From: Treponema sp.
Lineage (GTDB): Bacteria; Spirochaetota; Spirochaetia; Treponematales; Breznakiellaceae
Length of the DNA stretch: 13,666 nt
Assembly: GCA_031261385.1 (NCBI GenBank)
Contig: JAISJS010000097.1
Span: 1 to 13,666 of the forward strand
Reading direction: 5' to 3'
The position numbers and the translations under genes were made by a program. Positions 1 to 6,572 of this stretch are shown here, piece after piece. The notes under the pieces were generated by a model, which worked only from the letters and a program-made list of their open reading frames with translations, had not been told where the DNA came from and did not search any database. Each line of letters opens with the position of its first letter. Within the stretch, counting starts at the first letter, position 1.

Positions 1-411
1 CGGGACGGCAAAAAACGTACCCAAACACGGAAATTCCTCCCCGGGTATATTCTGGTAGAACTGGATCTTCCTGAACTCGACTGGAAAACCACCTGTTCAC
101 GGATAAAAAAGATACAGGGGGTGACCGGTTTTGTCGGAACTCCTGCGGATAAGCGGCCTCAGCCCCTTACCGGGGATGAGGCCCGCTCCATCCTGCAGAA
201 ATCCGGTGAAATTAAGGGCGAGCGCCCTGTCCGGGCCCGGCAGTCGTTCTCCGCCGGGGAGCAGGTCAAGATAATCGATGGACCGTTTGAGTCCTTTACC
301 GGAACTATCGAAGAGGTTAATCAGGAGAAGAGCAAATTAAAGGTAATGGTCGGCATCTTTGGGCGGAATACCCCGGTGGAAGTCGATCTTTTACAGGTAG
401 AGAAGGTGTAA
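1..411 (+). CDS. nusG: Transcription termination/antitermination factor NusG, 5'-truncated by window edge
   Basis: NusG binds the clamp helices of RNA polymerase beta' through its NGN domain and couples elongation to Rho or the ribosome through its KOW domain. The open frame runs from base 1 with no start in the window, so 136 C-terminal residues are visible. They include the end of the NGN domain (RKFLPGYILVEL, then the GVTGFVGT segment) and a complete C-terminal KOW domain (about visible residues 81-136, FSAGEQVKIIDGPFESFTG through NTPVEVDLLQVEKV). A GTG at 121 could be read as a start, but the NGN-type sequence continues upstream in the same frame, so it is internal. The position directly before rplK is the usual bacterial order, and secE is expected just outside the window. 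Stop is TAA. Identity is firm; only the N-terminus is missing. Confidence 0.95.
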   Translation, partial: RDGKKRTQTRKFLPGYILVELDLPELDWKTTCSRIKKIQGVTGFVGTPADKRPQPLTGDEARSILQKSGEIKGERPVRARQSFSAGEQVKIIDGPFESFTGTIEEVNQEKSKLKVMVGIFGRNTPVEVDLLQVEKV

Positions 412-416
412 TTAAG

Positions 417-456
417 GGAAGAACCCCGAGGGCGCTGAAAAGGCCCCGGTTCTTCT
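417..456 (+). terminator. Hairpin after nusG, possible weak terminator or attenuator
   Basis: Bases 418-425 pair with 448-455 (core AAGAACC/GGTTCTT). A second short stem, GGGC 430-433 with GCCC 443-446, extends it across a left-side bulge. A pyrimidine-rich tail (about 451-461) follows but there is no long T run, so termination would be partial at best. It separates nusG from the rplK leader and could set the level of nusG read-through or act as an RNA processing site. The pairing is visible; the function is inferred. Confidence 0.4.
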
Positions 457-470
457 GTCTTGATATAAGC

Positions 471-508
471 GTGGGAGTTTCCGCATAGGCGGGGACGTTA
501 TGTACCAC
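471..508 (+). promoter_or_regulatory. L1-binding leader of the rplK-rplA mRNA (mimic of the 23S rRNA L1 site)
   Basis: GTGG 471-474 pairs with CCAC 505-508. An inner stem, 478-484 with 489-495 (including two G-U pairs) and loop ATAG, is separated from it by an asymmetric internal loop (GAG on the left, CGTTATGTA on the right). The strand pattern GTGGGAG ... GAC-N-TATGTACCAC closely resembles the L1 site of 23S rRNA (GUGGGAG ... GACC...AAAUACCAC). L1 is known to repress translation of its own L11-L1 mRNA by binding such a mimic. It lies just before the rplK ribosome binding site (AAGGAG at 510-514), so bound L1 would block initiation. Similarity was judged from memory, not by a covariance search. 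Confidence 0.75.
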
Positions 509-521
509 AAAGGAGTATAGA

Positions 522-953
522 ATGGCAAAAAAGAAAATTGCCGCTTTCATCAAGCTGCAATGCCCTGCGGGAAAGGCCACGCCGGCCCCCCCTGTCGGGC
601 CTGCCCTGGGACCCCACGGGGTCAGCGCGCCCCAGTTTGTCCAGCAGTTTAACGACAAGACAAAGGGCATGGAACCGGGCCTTATCATCCCGGTGGTGAT
701 CACGGTCTATGCAGACAAGTCGTTCACCTTCATCCTCAAAACGCCCCCTGCGGCGGTGCTGATTAAAAAGGCTATCGGTCTTGAGAAGGGCTCCGGGGAG
801 CCGCACAAGACCAAGGTGGGCAAACTGCCCAAAGCCAAGTGCGAAGAAATTGCCAAGTTGAAGATGCCGGATCTTTCCGCCAACGACATTGGAGCCGCCA
901 TGAAAATTATTGCCGGAACTGCCCGGTCCATGGGTGTTGAGGTGGAAAAATGA
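522..953 (+). CDS. rplK: 50S ribosomal protein L11
   Basis: L11 binds the GTPase-associated region of 23S rRNA at the base of the L7/L12 stalk, takes part in factor-dependent GTP hydrolysis and is needed for RelA activation. The product is 143 residues, close to the family norm of about 141. The N-terminal domain carries the proline-rich PAPPVGPALGPHGV loop (about residues 21-34), the part bordering the thiostrepton site. The C-terminal rRNA-binding domain (about 72-143) has KTPPAAVLIKKA and ends in the signature MPDLSANDIGAAMKIIAGTA-RSMG region. The start is fixed by AAGGAG at 510-514, seven bases before the ATG. The stop overlaps the rplA start as ATGA, so the two are translationally coupled, and the L1 leader just upstream should control both. 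Confidence 0.97.
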   Translation: MAKKKIAAFIKLQCPAGKATPAPPVGPALGPHGVSAPQFVQQFNDKTKGMEPGLIIPVVITVYADKSFTFILKTPPAAVLIKKAIGLEKGSGEPHKTKVGKLPKAKCEEIAKLKMPDLSANDIGAAMKIIAGTARSMGVEVEK

Positions 954-1627
954 GCCGCGGAAAAAAATATCGGGAAAGTGTCAAAAAGTACACTCCCGCC
1001 AATACCTATGAACTGGACGAAGCGCTGGCGCTGGTCAAGACCATGGCCTTTGCCAAGTTTGATGAGACGGTGGATCTTTCCGTCAAGGTGAGCCTGAAGA
1101 AGAACCAGTCTGTCCGTGATACGGTGGTTCTGCCCAACCAGTTCCGGGGCGAGAAAAAAGTGCTGGTTTTCTGTAAATCTGAAAAAGAGCAGGAAGCCAG
1201 GGATGCAGGCGCTGCATATGTCGGCGCTGAAGAGCTGATCGAAAAAGTAAAGGGCGGCTGGCTGGACTTTGATGTAGCCGTTGCTACCCCTGATATGATG
1301 AAAGATGTTGGTAAGCTTGGTATGGTTCTGGGACGCAAGGGCCTTATGCCTAATCCCAAGACCGGCACCGTTACCTTTGACCTGAAAGGCGCCCTTGCGG
1401 AACTGAAAAAAGGCCGCATGGAATTCCGCGCCGACAAGACTGGGGTGGTGCATCTTGCCGTGGGCAAGGTCTCCATGGAACCGGCCAAAATTGCCGAAAA
1501 CGTCCATGCGGTGGTGACCGAAATTAAACGAAAACGCCCCTCAGACGCCAAGGGTGAATTTATCCAGACCGTTTCGGTGGCTTCAACCATGGGACCCGGC
1601 GTGTGGGTCGCAATCAAAGACGAGTGA
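950..1627 (+). CDS. rplA: 50S ribosomal protein L1
   Basis: L1 forms the mobile L1 stalk of the 50S subunit and helps release deacylated tRNA from the E site. It is also the translational repressor of the L11-L1 operon. The 225-residue product is near the usual length of about 230. Visible hallmarks are the signature GKLGMVLGRKGLMPNPKTGT at about residues 122-141 and the C-terminal STMGPG motif, both in the RNA-binding domain I. The ATG overlaps the rplK stop by four bases and is preceded by a purine-rich GAGGTGG inside rplK, consistent with coupled translation. Stop is TGA at 1625-1627, whose last base begins the hairpin leading to rplJ. Nothing unusual is seen in the protein. Confidence 0.97.
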   Translation: MSRGKKYRESVKKYTPANTYELDEALALVKTMAFAKFDETVDLSVKVSLKKNQSVRDTVVLPNQFRGEKKVLVFCKSEKEQEARDAGAAYVGAEELIEKVKGGWLDFDVAVATPDMMKDVGKLGMVLGRKGLMPNPKTGTVTFDLKGALAELKKGRMEFRADKTGVVHLAVGKVSMEPAKIAENVHAVVTEIKRKRPSDAKGEFIQTVSVASTMGPGVWVAIKDE

Positions 1628-1647
1628 CAAAACCTGAAGGGTTTTGT
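1627..1647 (+). promoter_or_regulatory. First hairpin of the rplA-rplJ gap
   Basis: A perfect 8-bp stem, ACAAAACC 1627-1634 with GGTTTTGT 1640-1647, has a five-base loop TGAAG. It starts at the rplA stop codon. CTT and a G run follow, not a T tract, so it is not a simple intrinsic terminator. Its core AACC-TGAA-GGGTT resembles the AACC-GAA-GGTT core of the next hairpin, suggesting either a shared repeat family or paired elements of one L10 leader. Confidence 0.55.
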
Positions 1648-1651
1648 CTTG

Positions 1652-1688
1652 GGGGTTTGCCAAGCAACCGAAGGTTGCGGCAAACTCC
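1652..1688 (+). promoter_or_regulatory. Bulged hairpin before rplJ, candidate L10 autoregulatory leader
   Basis: The outer stem pairs 1652-1661 with 1679-1688 (ten pairs including one G-U). The inner stem pairs GCAACC 1664-1669 with GGTTGC 1673-1678 around the loop GAA. They are separated only by an AA bulge at 1662-1663, giving an almost continuous 16-pair helix. It ends six bases before the AAGGAG of rplJ (1695-1700). L10, or the L10-L12 complex, is known to repress rplJ through a bulged leader helix in other bacteria. Position and shape fit, but I cannot confirm the specific L10-recognition bases. A generic REP-like palindrome is the alternative. Confidence 0.5.
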
Positions 1689-1706
1689 ACATTTAAGGAG
1701 AGTTAT

Positions 1707-2255
1707 ATGGCTATAGTAGCAAAAAAAATACAGGATAGCAAAACCAAAGCCATCGGAGAATTAAAAGAAGCCTTTGGCGCTTCAAAGGACTTTATATTTA
1801 CCGATTACCGCGGCCTCACGGTGGCGCAGATCACCAATTTGAGGAATCAGCTCCGGGTAAAGGGCGTGCACTACAAGGTTATAAAGAACAACTTTGCCCG
1901 TATCGCTTTTGAGCAGCTTGGATCTCAGGATGTATCGGCCTATCTTACCGGCCCTACGGCGGTGGCGATTGCCCCCGCGGATGCCAATGAGGTTGCCAAG
2001 ATACTTTTCACCTTTGCAAAGGAAGCCCCGGCGCTTCAGGTAAAGGGCGCCCTGGTCGGCGATTCGGTGTACACCCTTCAGCAGACCGAGGCGTTCTCCA
2101 AGCTCCCCGGTCGTCTGGAACTTATTTCCATGCTCATGTCGGTGATGAACGGCCCTGCACGGAACCTTGCCGCTGCGCTCAACGACGTGAACGCCCGGCT
2201 GGTGCGTACCATCAAGGCAGTCGGCGATAAAAAAGCGGAGAGTACTGCCGCATAG
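1707..2255 (+). CDS. rplJ: 50S ribosomal protein L10
   Basis: L10 anchors the L7/L12 dimers to 23S rRNA near L11 and acts as translational repressor of rplJL. The product is 182 residues starting MAIVAKKIQDSK. The ATG at 1707 is chosen because AAGGAG at 1695-1700 sits six bases upstream and the family begins here; the open frame extends upstream to 1644 but that part is leader hairpin. The rRNA-binding N-terminal domain (about 1-130) includes FTDYRGLTVAQITNLR and the KVIKNNFARIAF segment. The C-terminal helix that carries L7/L12 dimers is ALNDVNARLVRTIKAV (about 156-171). The stop is TAG; reading through it would add 37 residues encoded by the downstream inverted repeat, so TAG is clearly a real stop here. 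This bears on the amber codon in rpoC. Confidence 0.96.
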   Translation: MAIVAKKIQDSKTKAIGELKEAFGASKDFIFTDYRGLTVAQITNLRNQLRVKGVHYKVIKNNFARIAFEQLGSQDVSAYLTGPTAVAIAPADANEVAKILFTFAKEAPALQVKGALVGDSVYTLQQTEAFSKLPGRLELISMLMSVMNGPARNLAAALNDVNARLVRTIKAVGDKKAESTAA

Positions 2256-2264
2256 AGAAGGAAA

Positions 2265-2369
2265 TTTAACCGCAAAGTCGAAGAAGTCGAAAAAGGAAAG
2301 AGAGGAAGAAAAATTTCCAATCCTTTCTTCTTCCCTACTTATTCGCCTTATTCGACTTCGCGGTTTTAA
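2265..2369 (+). repeat. Long periodic inverted repeat between rplJ and rplL
   Basis: A left arm from about 2265 (TTTAACCGCAAAGTCGAAGAA onward) pairs with a right arm ending near 2369 (CTTCGCGGTTTTAA), with only scattered mismatches over roughly the outer 30 bases and purine/pyrimidine complementarity inside. Each arm is built of 9-base units: GTCGAAGAA and GTCGAAAAA on the left, TTATTCGCC and TTATTCGAC on the right. Transcribed, it would form a long rod-like hairpin 10 bases after the rplJ stop. It resembles dispersed palindromes made of short CGAAG-type direct repeats seen between genes in many environmental bacterial genomes. It could act as an RNase III processing or stability site inside the operon. 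The related sequence after rpoC supports a repeat family. Confidence 0.7.
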
Positions 2370-2518
2370 TCTTCCTGTACTTGTACCGGAGGATTGCACC
2401 CGTCAGGCTTCGGGCGGACCATCAGGTCCGGTGCTGCCGTTCCTGTCGGGGTTTACCCGGGTTTACCCGGATTGTGTTTCGTATGAGACGCAAAGTTGTT
2501 TAATGAGGAGAAGATAAT
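2370..2518 (+). promoter_or_regulatory. rplL leader segment: short hairpins and a tandem 10-mer
   Basis: This completes the 263-base rplJ-rplL gap and contains no plausible gene. It has a 6-bp hairpin CGGACC 2415-2420 / GGTCCG 2425-2430 with loop ATCA. It also has an exact tandem duplication of GTTTACCCGG at 2451-2460 and 2461-2470. The rplL ribosome binding site GAGGAG is at 2505-2510. I found no convincing -35/-10 pair, so rplL is probably expressed by read-through from upstream. The extra leader may help give L7/L12 its higher translation rate (four to six copies per ribosome), which is inference. Confidence 0.4.
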
Positions 2519-2908
2519 ATGGCAGCCCTTACTACTGATCAGATTTTGGAAGCAATTTCGTCCATGACCGTTCTGGAGGTTTCGGAACTGGTAAAAGCAA
2601 TGGAAGAAAAATTCGGCGTTTCTGCCGCCGCCCCGGTGGCGATTGCAGCAGCCGGACCCGCAGCAGGCGGAGCAGCGGAAGCAGCGGAGGAGAAAACTGA
2701 ATTCAATGTTATTCTCAAAGCCTATGACGATTCCAAAAAAATCGCGGTTATCAAGGAAGTCAGGGCCGTTACCGGCCTGGGTCTTAAGGAAGCAAAGGAC
2801 CTTGTCGAAGGCGCCCCGAAACCCCTTAAAGAAAATGTCTCCAAAGATGAAGCCGCAAAAATTAAGGAATCAATTACTGCCGCCGGCGGTACCGTTGATA
2901 TCGAGTAA
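2519..2908 (+). CDS. rplL: 50S ribosomal protein L7/L12
   Basis: L7/L12 is the multicopy stalk protein that recruits EF-Tu, EF-G, IF2 and release factors and stimulates their GTPase activity. The product is 129 residues, slightly above the usual 120-125. It has an N-terminal dimerisation domain (about 1-38, DQILEAISSMTVLEVSELVKAM), an Ala/Gly/Pro-rich flexible hinge (about 39-60), and a C-terminal factor-binding domain with KKIAVIKEVRAVTGLGLKEAK (about 74-94) and LVEGAPKPLKENVSK. The ATG follows GAGGAG at 2505-2510 with eight bases between. It sits in the classical place between rplJ and rpoB, separated from rplJ by an unusually structured 263-base gap. Stop is TAA. Confidence 0.97.
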   Translation: MAALTTDQILEAISSMTVLEVSELVKAMEEKFGVSAAAPVAIAAAGPAAGGAAEAAEEKTEFNVILKAYDDSKKIAVIKEVRAVTGLGLKEAKDLVEGAPKPLKENVSKDEAAKIKESITAAGGTVDIE

Positions 2909-2950
2909 GATCGCGGGAATTAAAAGTTCAATTTTCTCAATAGGCGCAAG

Positions 2951-3001
2951 GAAGAGAAATTCCGGGGCGGTGTCTCCGGTTTCTTCTTTGTGCTTTTGTA
3001 T
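2951..3001 (+). terminator. Candidate attenuator between rplL and rpoB
   Basis: A bulged stem joins GAAGAGAAATTCCGG (2951-2965) with CCGGTTTCTTC (2976-2986), followed by a T-rich stretch (TTTGTGCTTTTGTATTT, about 2985-3001). E. coli has a partial terminator and an RNase III site in the same rplL-rpoB gap that lower polymerase synthesis relative to ribosomal proteins. The position here is the same, but the stem is imperfect and the T tract interrupted, so termination would be partial. No promoter is evident in the gap. Confidence 0.4.
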
Positions 3002-3022
3002 TTAGACAGACGGGGGATACCA

Positions 3023-6000
3023 ATGACAAAAGGGAAGACTTCAAAACGGACCTATATCGGCAAAGACATTCAGGATGTAATGGATCTGCCGGATCTTATC
3101 GACATCCAGCTTTGTTCGTATGAACGGTTCCTCCAACGGGAAAAACTCAGGAACGGCGAGAAGCCCGCAGAACAGGGGCTTCAGGACGTATTTACCACAA
3201 CATTCCCCATCGAAAGTCCCAACGGCGATATGGTTCTGGAGTATGAATATTATACGCTGGACGAAGACGGTATAAAGCTTTCTGAGCAGGATTGCAAACA
3301 AAAGGGGCTGACGTACGCCGTGTCCCTCAAGGCGCGGGTAAATCTTATCTTCCAGCAGACCGGCGAAATTCGTCAAAAAGACATTTACATGGGTGATATC
3401 CCGATCATGACCGAGCGGGGCACCTTTATCATAAACGGCGCGGAGCGGGTGGTGGTATCGCAGATTCATCGTTCACCGGGCGTTATTTTCAGCCACGAGA
3501 AGGGAATTTATTCTTCGCGGATCATTCCTTACCGCGGTTCCTGGCTTGAGTTCGAGATCGACCAGAAAAAGGAACTTATCTACGCCAAGATAGACCGGAA
3601 AAAAAGAATTCTGGGCAGCATATTTCTGCGGGCGCTGGGGTATGACAGCCGTGAGGAGATCATCAAGTCTTTTTACAAGACTGAGACCCTCAAGGTAAAA
3701 GATGACCGGGATACCCGGGAAAAATTCTCCGGCCGTGTGCTTTCGGCAGCAGTGTGGATTAAAGCCGACAACGCCGACGGAACCGACAAGAAAAAACTCT
3801 ACCGTGCGGGAGAGAAGCTCCATCCCCACAATGTTGATGAGCTTTTGGCGAACGGGATCAAATCCATCGAGGTTATCGATTTTGAAGCCGAGGGTTCGCT
3901 TAATTCTCCGATGCTCCTTAACTGTTTTGAGCGGGAGGAGATAAAGTTTACCAAAGAGGACCCCAGCAGGGATGAGCCTTCCAGGGAAGATGCCCTTTCC
4001 GCAGTGTACTCGGTGCTGATGCCCGGTGAATCCATCACGGTGGAAGCGGCGGAAAAAGATCTTTTGGGAATGTTCTTTACCAGCCGGCGCTATGATTTGG
4101 GCCGGGTGGGCCGCTATAAGCTCAACAAAAAATTTGACCACAAGCCTCCGCTGGAAGATTTTACCCTGACCAAACCGGATATTATCGCGACGATGAAATT
4201 CCTTATCAAGGTGTATGTGGGGGATGAAAACATCGACGACATCGATCACCTTGGAAACAGGCGGGTGCGCTCTGTCGGGGAACTCATGGCTAATTCGATG
4301 AAGACCGCCTTTAGCAGGATGGAACGTATCGCCAAAGAGCGGATGAGCCTGAAAGAGACCGACACGATTAAGCCGCAGGATTTAATTTCGATTAAGCCGG
4401 TGGTTGCGGCGATAAAAGAATTTTATGGTTCAAGCCAGCTTTCCCAGTTCATGGATCAGGTTAATCCGCTGGCAGAACTTACCCACAAACGCAGGCTCAA
4501 CGCATTGGGACCCGGCGGCCTTTCCCGTGACCGGGCAGGCTTTGAGGTCCGCGATGTTCACTATACCCACTACGGCAGAATGTGCCCCATTGAAACTCCG
4601 GAAGGTCCGAACATCGGCCTTATTGTGTCGCTGGCAAATTATACCCGGGTCAATGAATACGGCTTTTTGGAAACGCCGTACCGCAAGGTTGCCAAAGGGG
4701 TAGCCACCCGTGACATTGAATATTTGTCTGCTATGGACGAGGATCGCTACTTCATCGCCCAGGCTTCGGCAAAACTCAACAATAACGGTTCCTTTGCCGA
4801 TGATCAGGTTTCTTGCCGCCGGCAGGGTGATTATACGACCCGCGGTCCCGAAGATATTCAATATATGGACGTATCGCCGAAACAAATTATTTCGGTGTCG
4901 GCATCCCTTATTCCCTTCCTTGAGCACGATGACGCCAACCGGGCATTGATGGGTTCAAACATGCAGCGGCAGGCGGTGCCGCTGGTATTCCCCGAGGCTC
5001 CGCGTGTCGGAACGGGGATGGAAGGAAAATGCGCCTACGATTCGGGTGTGCTGGCAAAGGCACGGCGGTCCGGTACGGTGCTCCGGGTTACCTCCCATGA
5101 AATTACCATAAAGCCCGACAAGCCGGGTCCTGCGAAACCTTCCGCCCAGGCGGTAATTGACGAAGACGGAAACGATTTGTACCGCCTGGTGAAGTATCAG
5201 CGGACCAATCAGGATACCTGCTACAATCAGCGCCCTGTGGTAAAGGTCGGCGACAAAATCACCGCAGGTCAGGTTATCGCCGACGGACCTGCAACCCGTG
5301 ACGGTGAACTGGCCCTGGGCCGGAATATCCTGGTGGGCTTTATGCCCTGGAACGGGTACAACTACGAAGACTCGATCCTTATTTCCCAGCGGGTGGTTAA
5401 GGATGATATGTTTACCTCGATACATATCAAGGAATTTATCACCGAGGTACGGGAAACCAAACTGGGTCCGGAAAAAATTACCCGGGATATCCCCAATACC
5501 AGTGAAAAAAGTCTGGATAACCTTGACGCCGAAGGCATCATCATGGTGGGCGCCAAGGTGCGTTCCGGTGATATTCTTGTCGGAAAAGTTACCCCCAAGA
5601 GCGAAACGGAAACCACGCCGGAATTTAAACTGCTCAATTCGATTTTCGGCGAAAAGGCCAAAGAAGTTCGGGATTCAAGCCTCCGGGTGCCCCACGGTAT
5701 CGAAGGGACGATCATCGACATACAGCGTTTAAAGCGTACCGAAGGGGATGATCTTAACCCCGGCGTGGATGAAGTGGTAAAGGTCCTTATCGCTACCAAG
5801 CGGAAACTCCGTGAAGGTGACAAGATGGCAGGCCGCCACGGAAACAAGGGCGTTGTCGCCCGCATACTCCCCGAGGAAGATATGCCATACATGGAAGACG
5901 GTACGCCGCTTGACTTGTGCCTTACACCGCTCGGCGTTCCGTCCCGTATGAACATCGGCCAGCTCCTTGAAACCGAGCTTGGCTGGGCGGGCTCCACGCT

Positions 6001-6562
6001 GGACGAATGGTATTCGGCGCCGGTGTTTCAGTCCCCCTCCACGGACCAGATCGAAGAAAAACTTAAAGAGGCGGGCCTGCCCGTAACGAGCAAGACCCCG
6101 CTCCGGGACGGAAGAACCGGCGAGCTCTTTGTGAACGAAATTTTCTGCGGGGTGATTTACTTCCTCAAGCTTCATCATCTTGTCGACGACAAGATGCATG
6201 CCCGCAGCACCGGGCCGTATTCGCTCGTGACGCAGCAGCCCCTGGGCGGCAAGGCCCAGTTTGGCGGACAGCGTCTTGGAGAAATGGAAGTCTGGGCGTT
6301 GGAAGCCTACGGCGCCGCCAACACCTTACAGGAACTGTTGACAATCAAATCCGACGATATGACAGGACGATCCAAGATCTACGAGGCCATTGTGAAGGGC
6401 GAGCCTTCCACTACGGCAGGTATCCCCGAATCCTTCAACGTACTGGTGCAGGAACTCCGGGGCCTGGCGCTGGATCTGACGATCTACGATGTCAAGGGAA
6501 AACAGATCCCCCTCACCGAGCGGGATGATGAATTGATAACCAAAAGCGGTTCGAATTTTTAA
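3023..6562 (+). CDS. rpoB: DNA-directed RNA polymerase subunit beta
   Basis: Beta forms one pincer of the core RNA polymerase and contributes to the active site and the RNA exit path. From ATG 3023 the product is 1179 residues. That start is preferred because a G-rich CGGGGG (3011-3016) precedes it; an in-frame GTG at 2990 lies in the attenuator tail. Visible conserved blocks: ERVVVSQIHRSPGV in the N-terminal lobe region; Rif cluster I with SQLSQFMDQVNPL and THKRRLNALGPGG (D478, H488, R491 equivalent to E. coli 516, 526, 529); NYEDS with E782-D783 near the catalytic centre; GDKMAGRHGNKG near 932-943; and the C-terminal GGKAQFGGQRLGEMEVWALE clamp-anchor region. Asn493 replaces the Ser equivalent to E. 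coli 531, as reported for naturally rifampicin-resistant treponemes and Borrelia. rpoC follows after 10 bases. Confidence 0.97.
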   Translation: MTKGKTSKRTYIGKDIQDVMDLPDLIDIQLCSYERFLQREKLRNGEKPAEQGLQDVFTTTFPIESPNGDMVLEYEYYTLDEDGIKLSEQDCKQKGLTYAVSLKARVNLIFQQTGEIRQKDIYMGDIPIMTERGTFIINGAERVVVSQIHRSPGVIFSHEKGIYSSRIIPYRGSWLEFEIDQKKELIYAKIDRKKRILGSIFLRALGYDSREEIIKSFYKTETLKVKDDRDTREKFSGRVLSAAVWIKADNADGTDKKKLYRAGEKLHPHNVDELLANGIKSIEVIDFEAEGSLNSPMLLNCFEREEIKFTKEDPSRDEPSREDALSAVYSVLMPGESITVEAAEKDLLGMFFTSRRYDLGRVGRYKLNKKFDHKPPLEDFTLTKPDIIATMKFLIKVYVGDENIDDIDHLGNRRVRSVGELMANSMKTAFSRMERIAKERMSLKETDTIKPQDLISIKPVVAAIKEFYGSSQLSQFMDQVNPLAELTHKRRLNALGPGGLSRDRAGFEVRDVHYTHYGRMCPIETPEGPNIGLIVSLANYTRVNEYGFLETPYRKVAKGVATRDIEYLSAMDEDRYFIAQASAKLNNNGSFADDQVSCRRQGDYTTRGPEDIQYMDVSPKQIISVSASLIPFLEHDDANRALMGSNMQRQAVPLVFPEAPRVGTGMEGKCAYDSGVLAKARRSGTVLRVTSHEITIKPDKPGPAKPSAQAVIDEDGNDLYRLVKYQRTNQDTCYNQRPVVKVGDKITAGQVIADGPATRDGELALGRNILVGFMPWNGYNYEDSILISQRVVKDDMFTSIHIKEFITEVRETKLGPEKITRDIPNTSEKSLDNLDAEGIIMVGAKVRSGDILVGKVTPKSETETTPEFKLLNSIFGEKAKEVRDSSLRVPHGIEGTIIDIQRLKRTEGDDLNPGVDEVVKVLIATKRKLREGDKMAGRHGNKGVVARILPEEDMPYMEDGTPLDLCLTPLGVPSRMNIGQLLETELGWAGSTLDEWYSAPVFQSPSTDQIEEKLKEAGLPVTSKTPLRDGRTGELFVNEIFCGVIYFLKLHHLVDDKMHARSTGPYSLVTQQPLGGKAQFGGQRLGEMEVWALEAYGAANTLQELLTIKSDDMTGRSKIYEAIVKGEPSTTAGIPESFNVLVQELRGLALDLTIYDVKGKQIPLTERDDELITKSGSNF

Positions 6563-6572
6563 GGGGTAAAAA

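Noticed and set aside
121..411. GTG at 121 as the nusG start
   Set aside because: NusG-type sequence (RKFLPGYILVEL) continues upstream in the same frame to base 1, so the gene is truncated by the window and the GTG is internal.
462..469. GATATAAG as a -10 box of an rplK promoter
   Set aside because: No -35 element at 16-18 bases upstream, and a start about 475 would cut into the L1-binding stem.
707..1507. Long antisense open frames (for example 707-1507, 3473-4249, 8976-9662 on the - strand)
   Set aside because: They lie opposite strongly conserved ribosomal or polymerase genes, match no family I recognise, and are explained by codon bias on the coding strand.
1644..1706. Upstream start for rplJ at 1644
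   Set aside because: The extra 21 residues are encoded by leader hairpins and lack L10 similarity; ATG 1707 has a good AAGGAG.
2990..3022. GTG 2990 as rpoB start
   Set aside because: It lies in the T-rich attenuator tail with no ribosome binding site; ATG 3023 has a G-rich site and gives the usual beta length.
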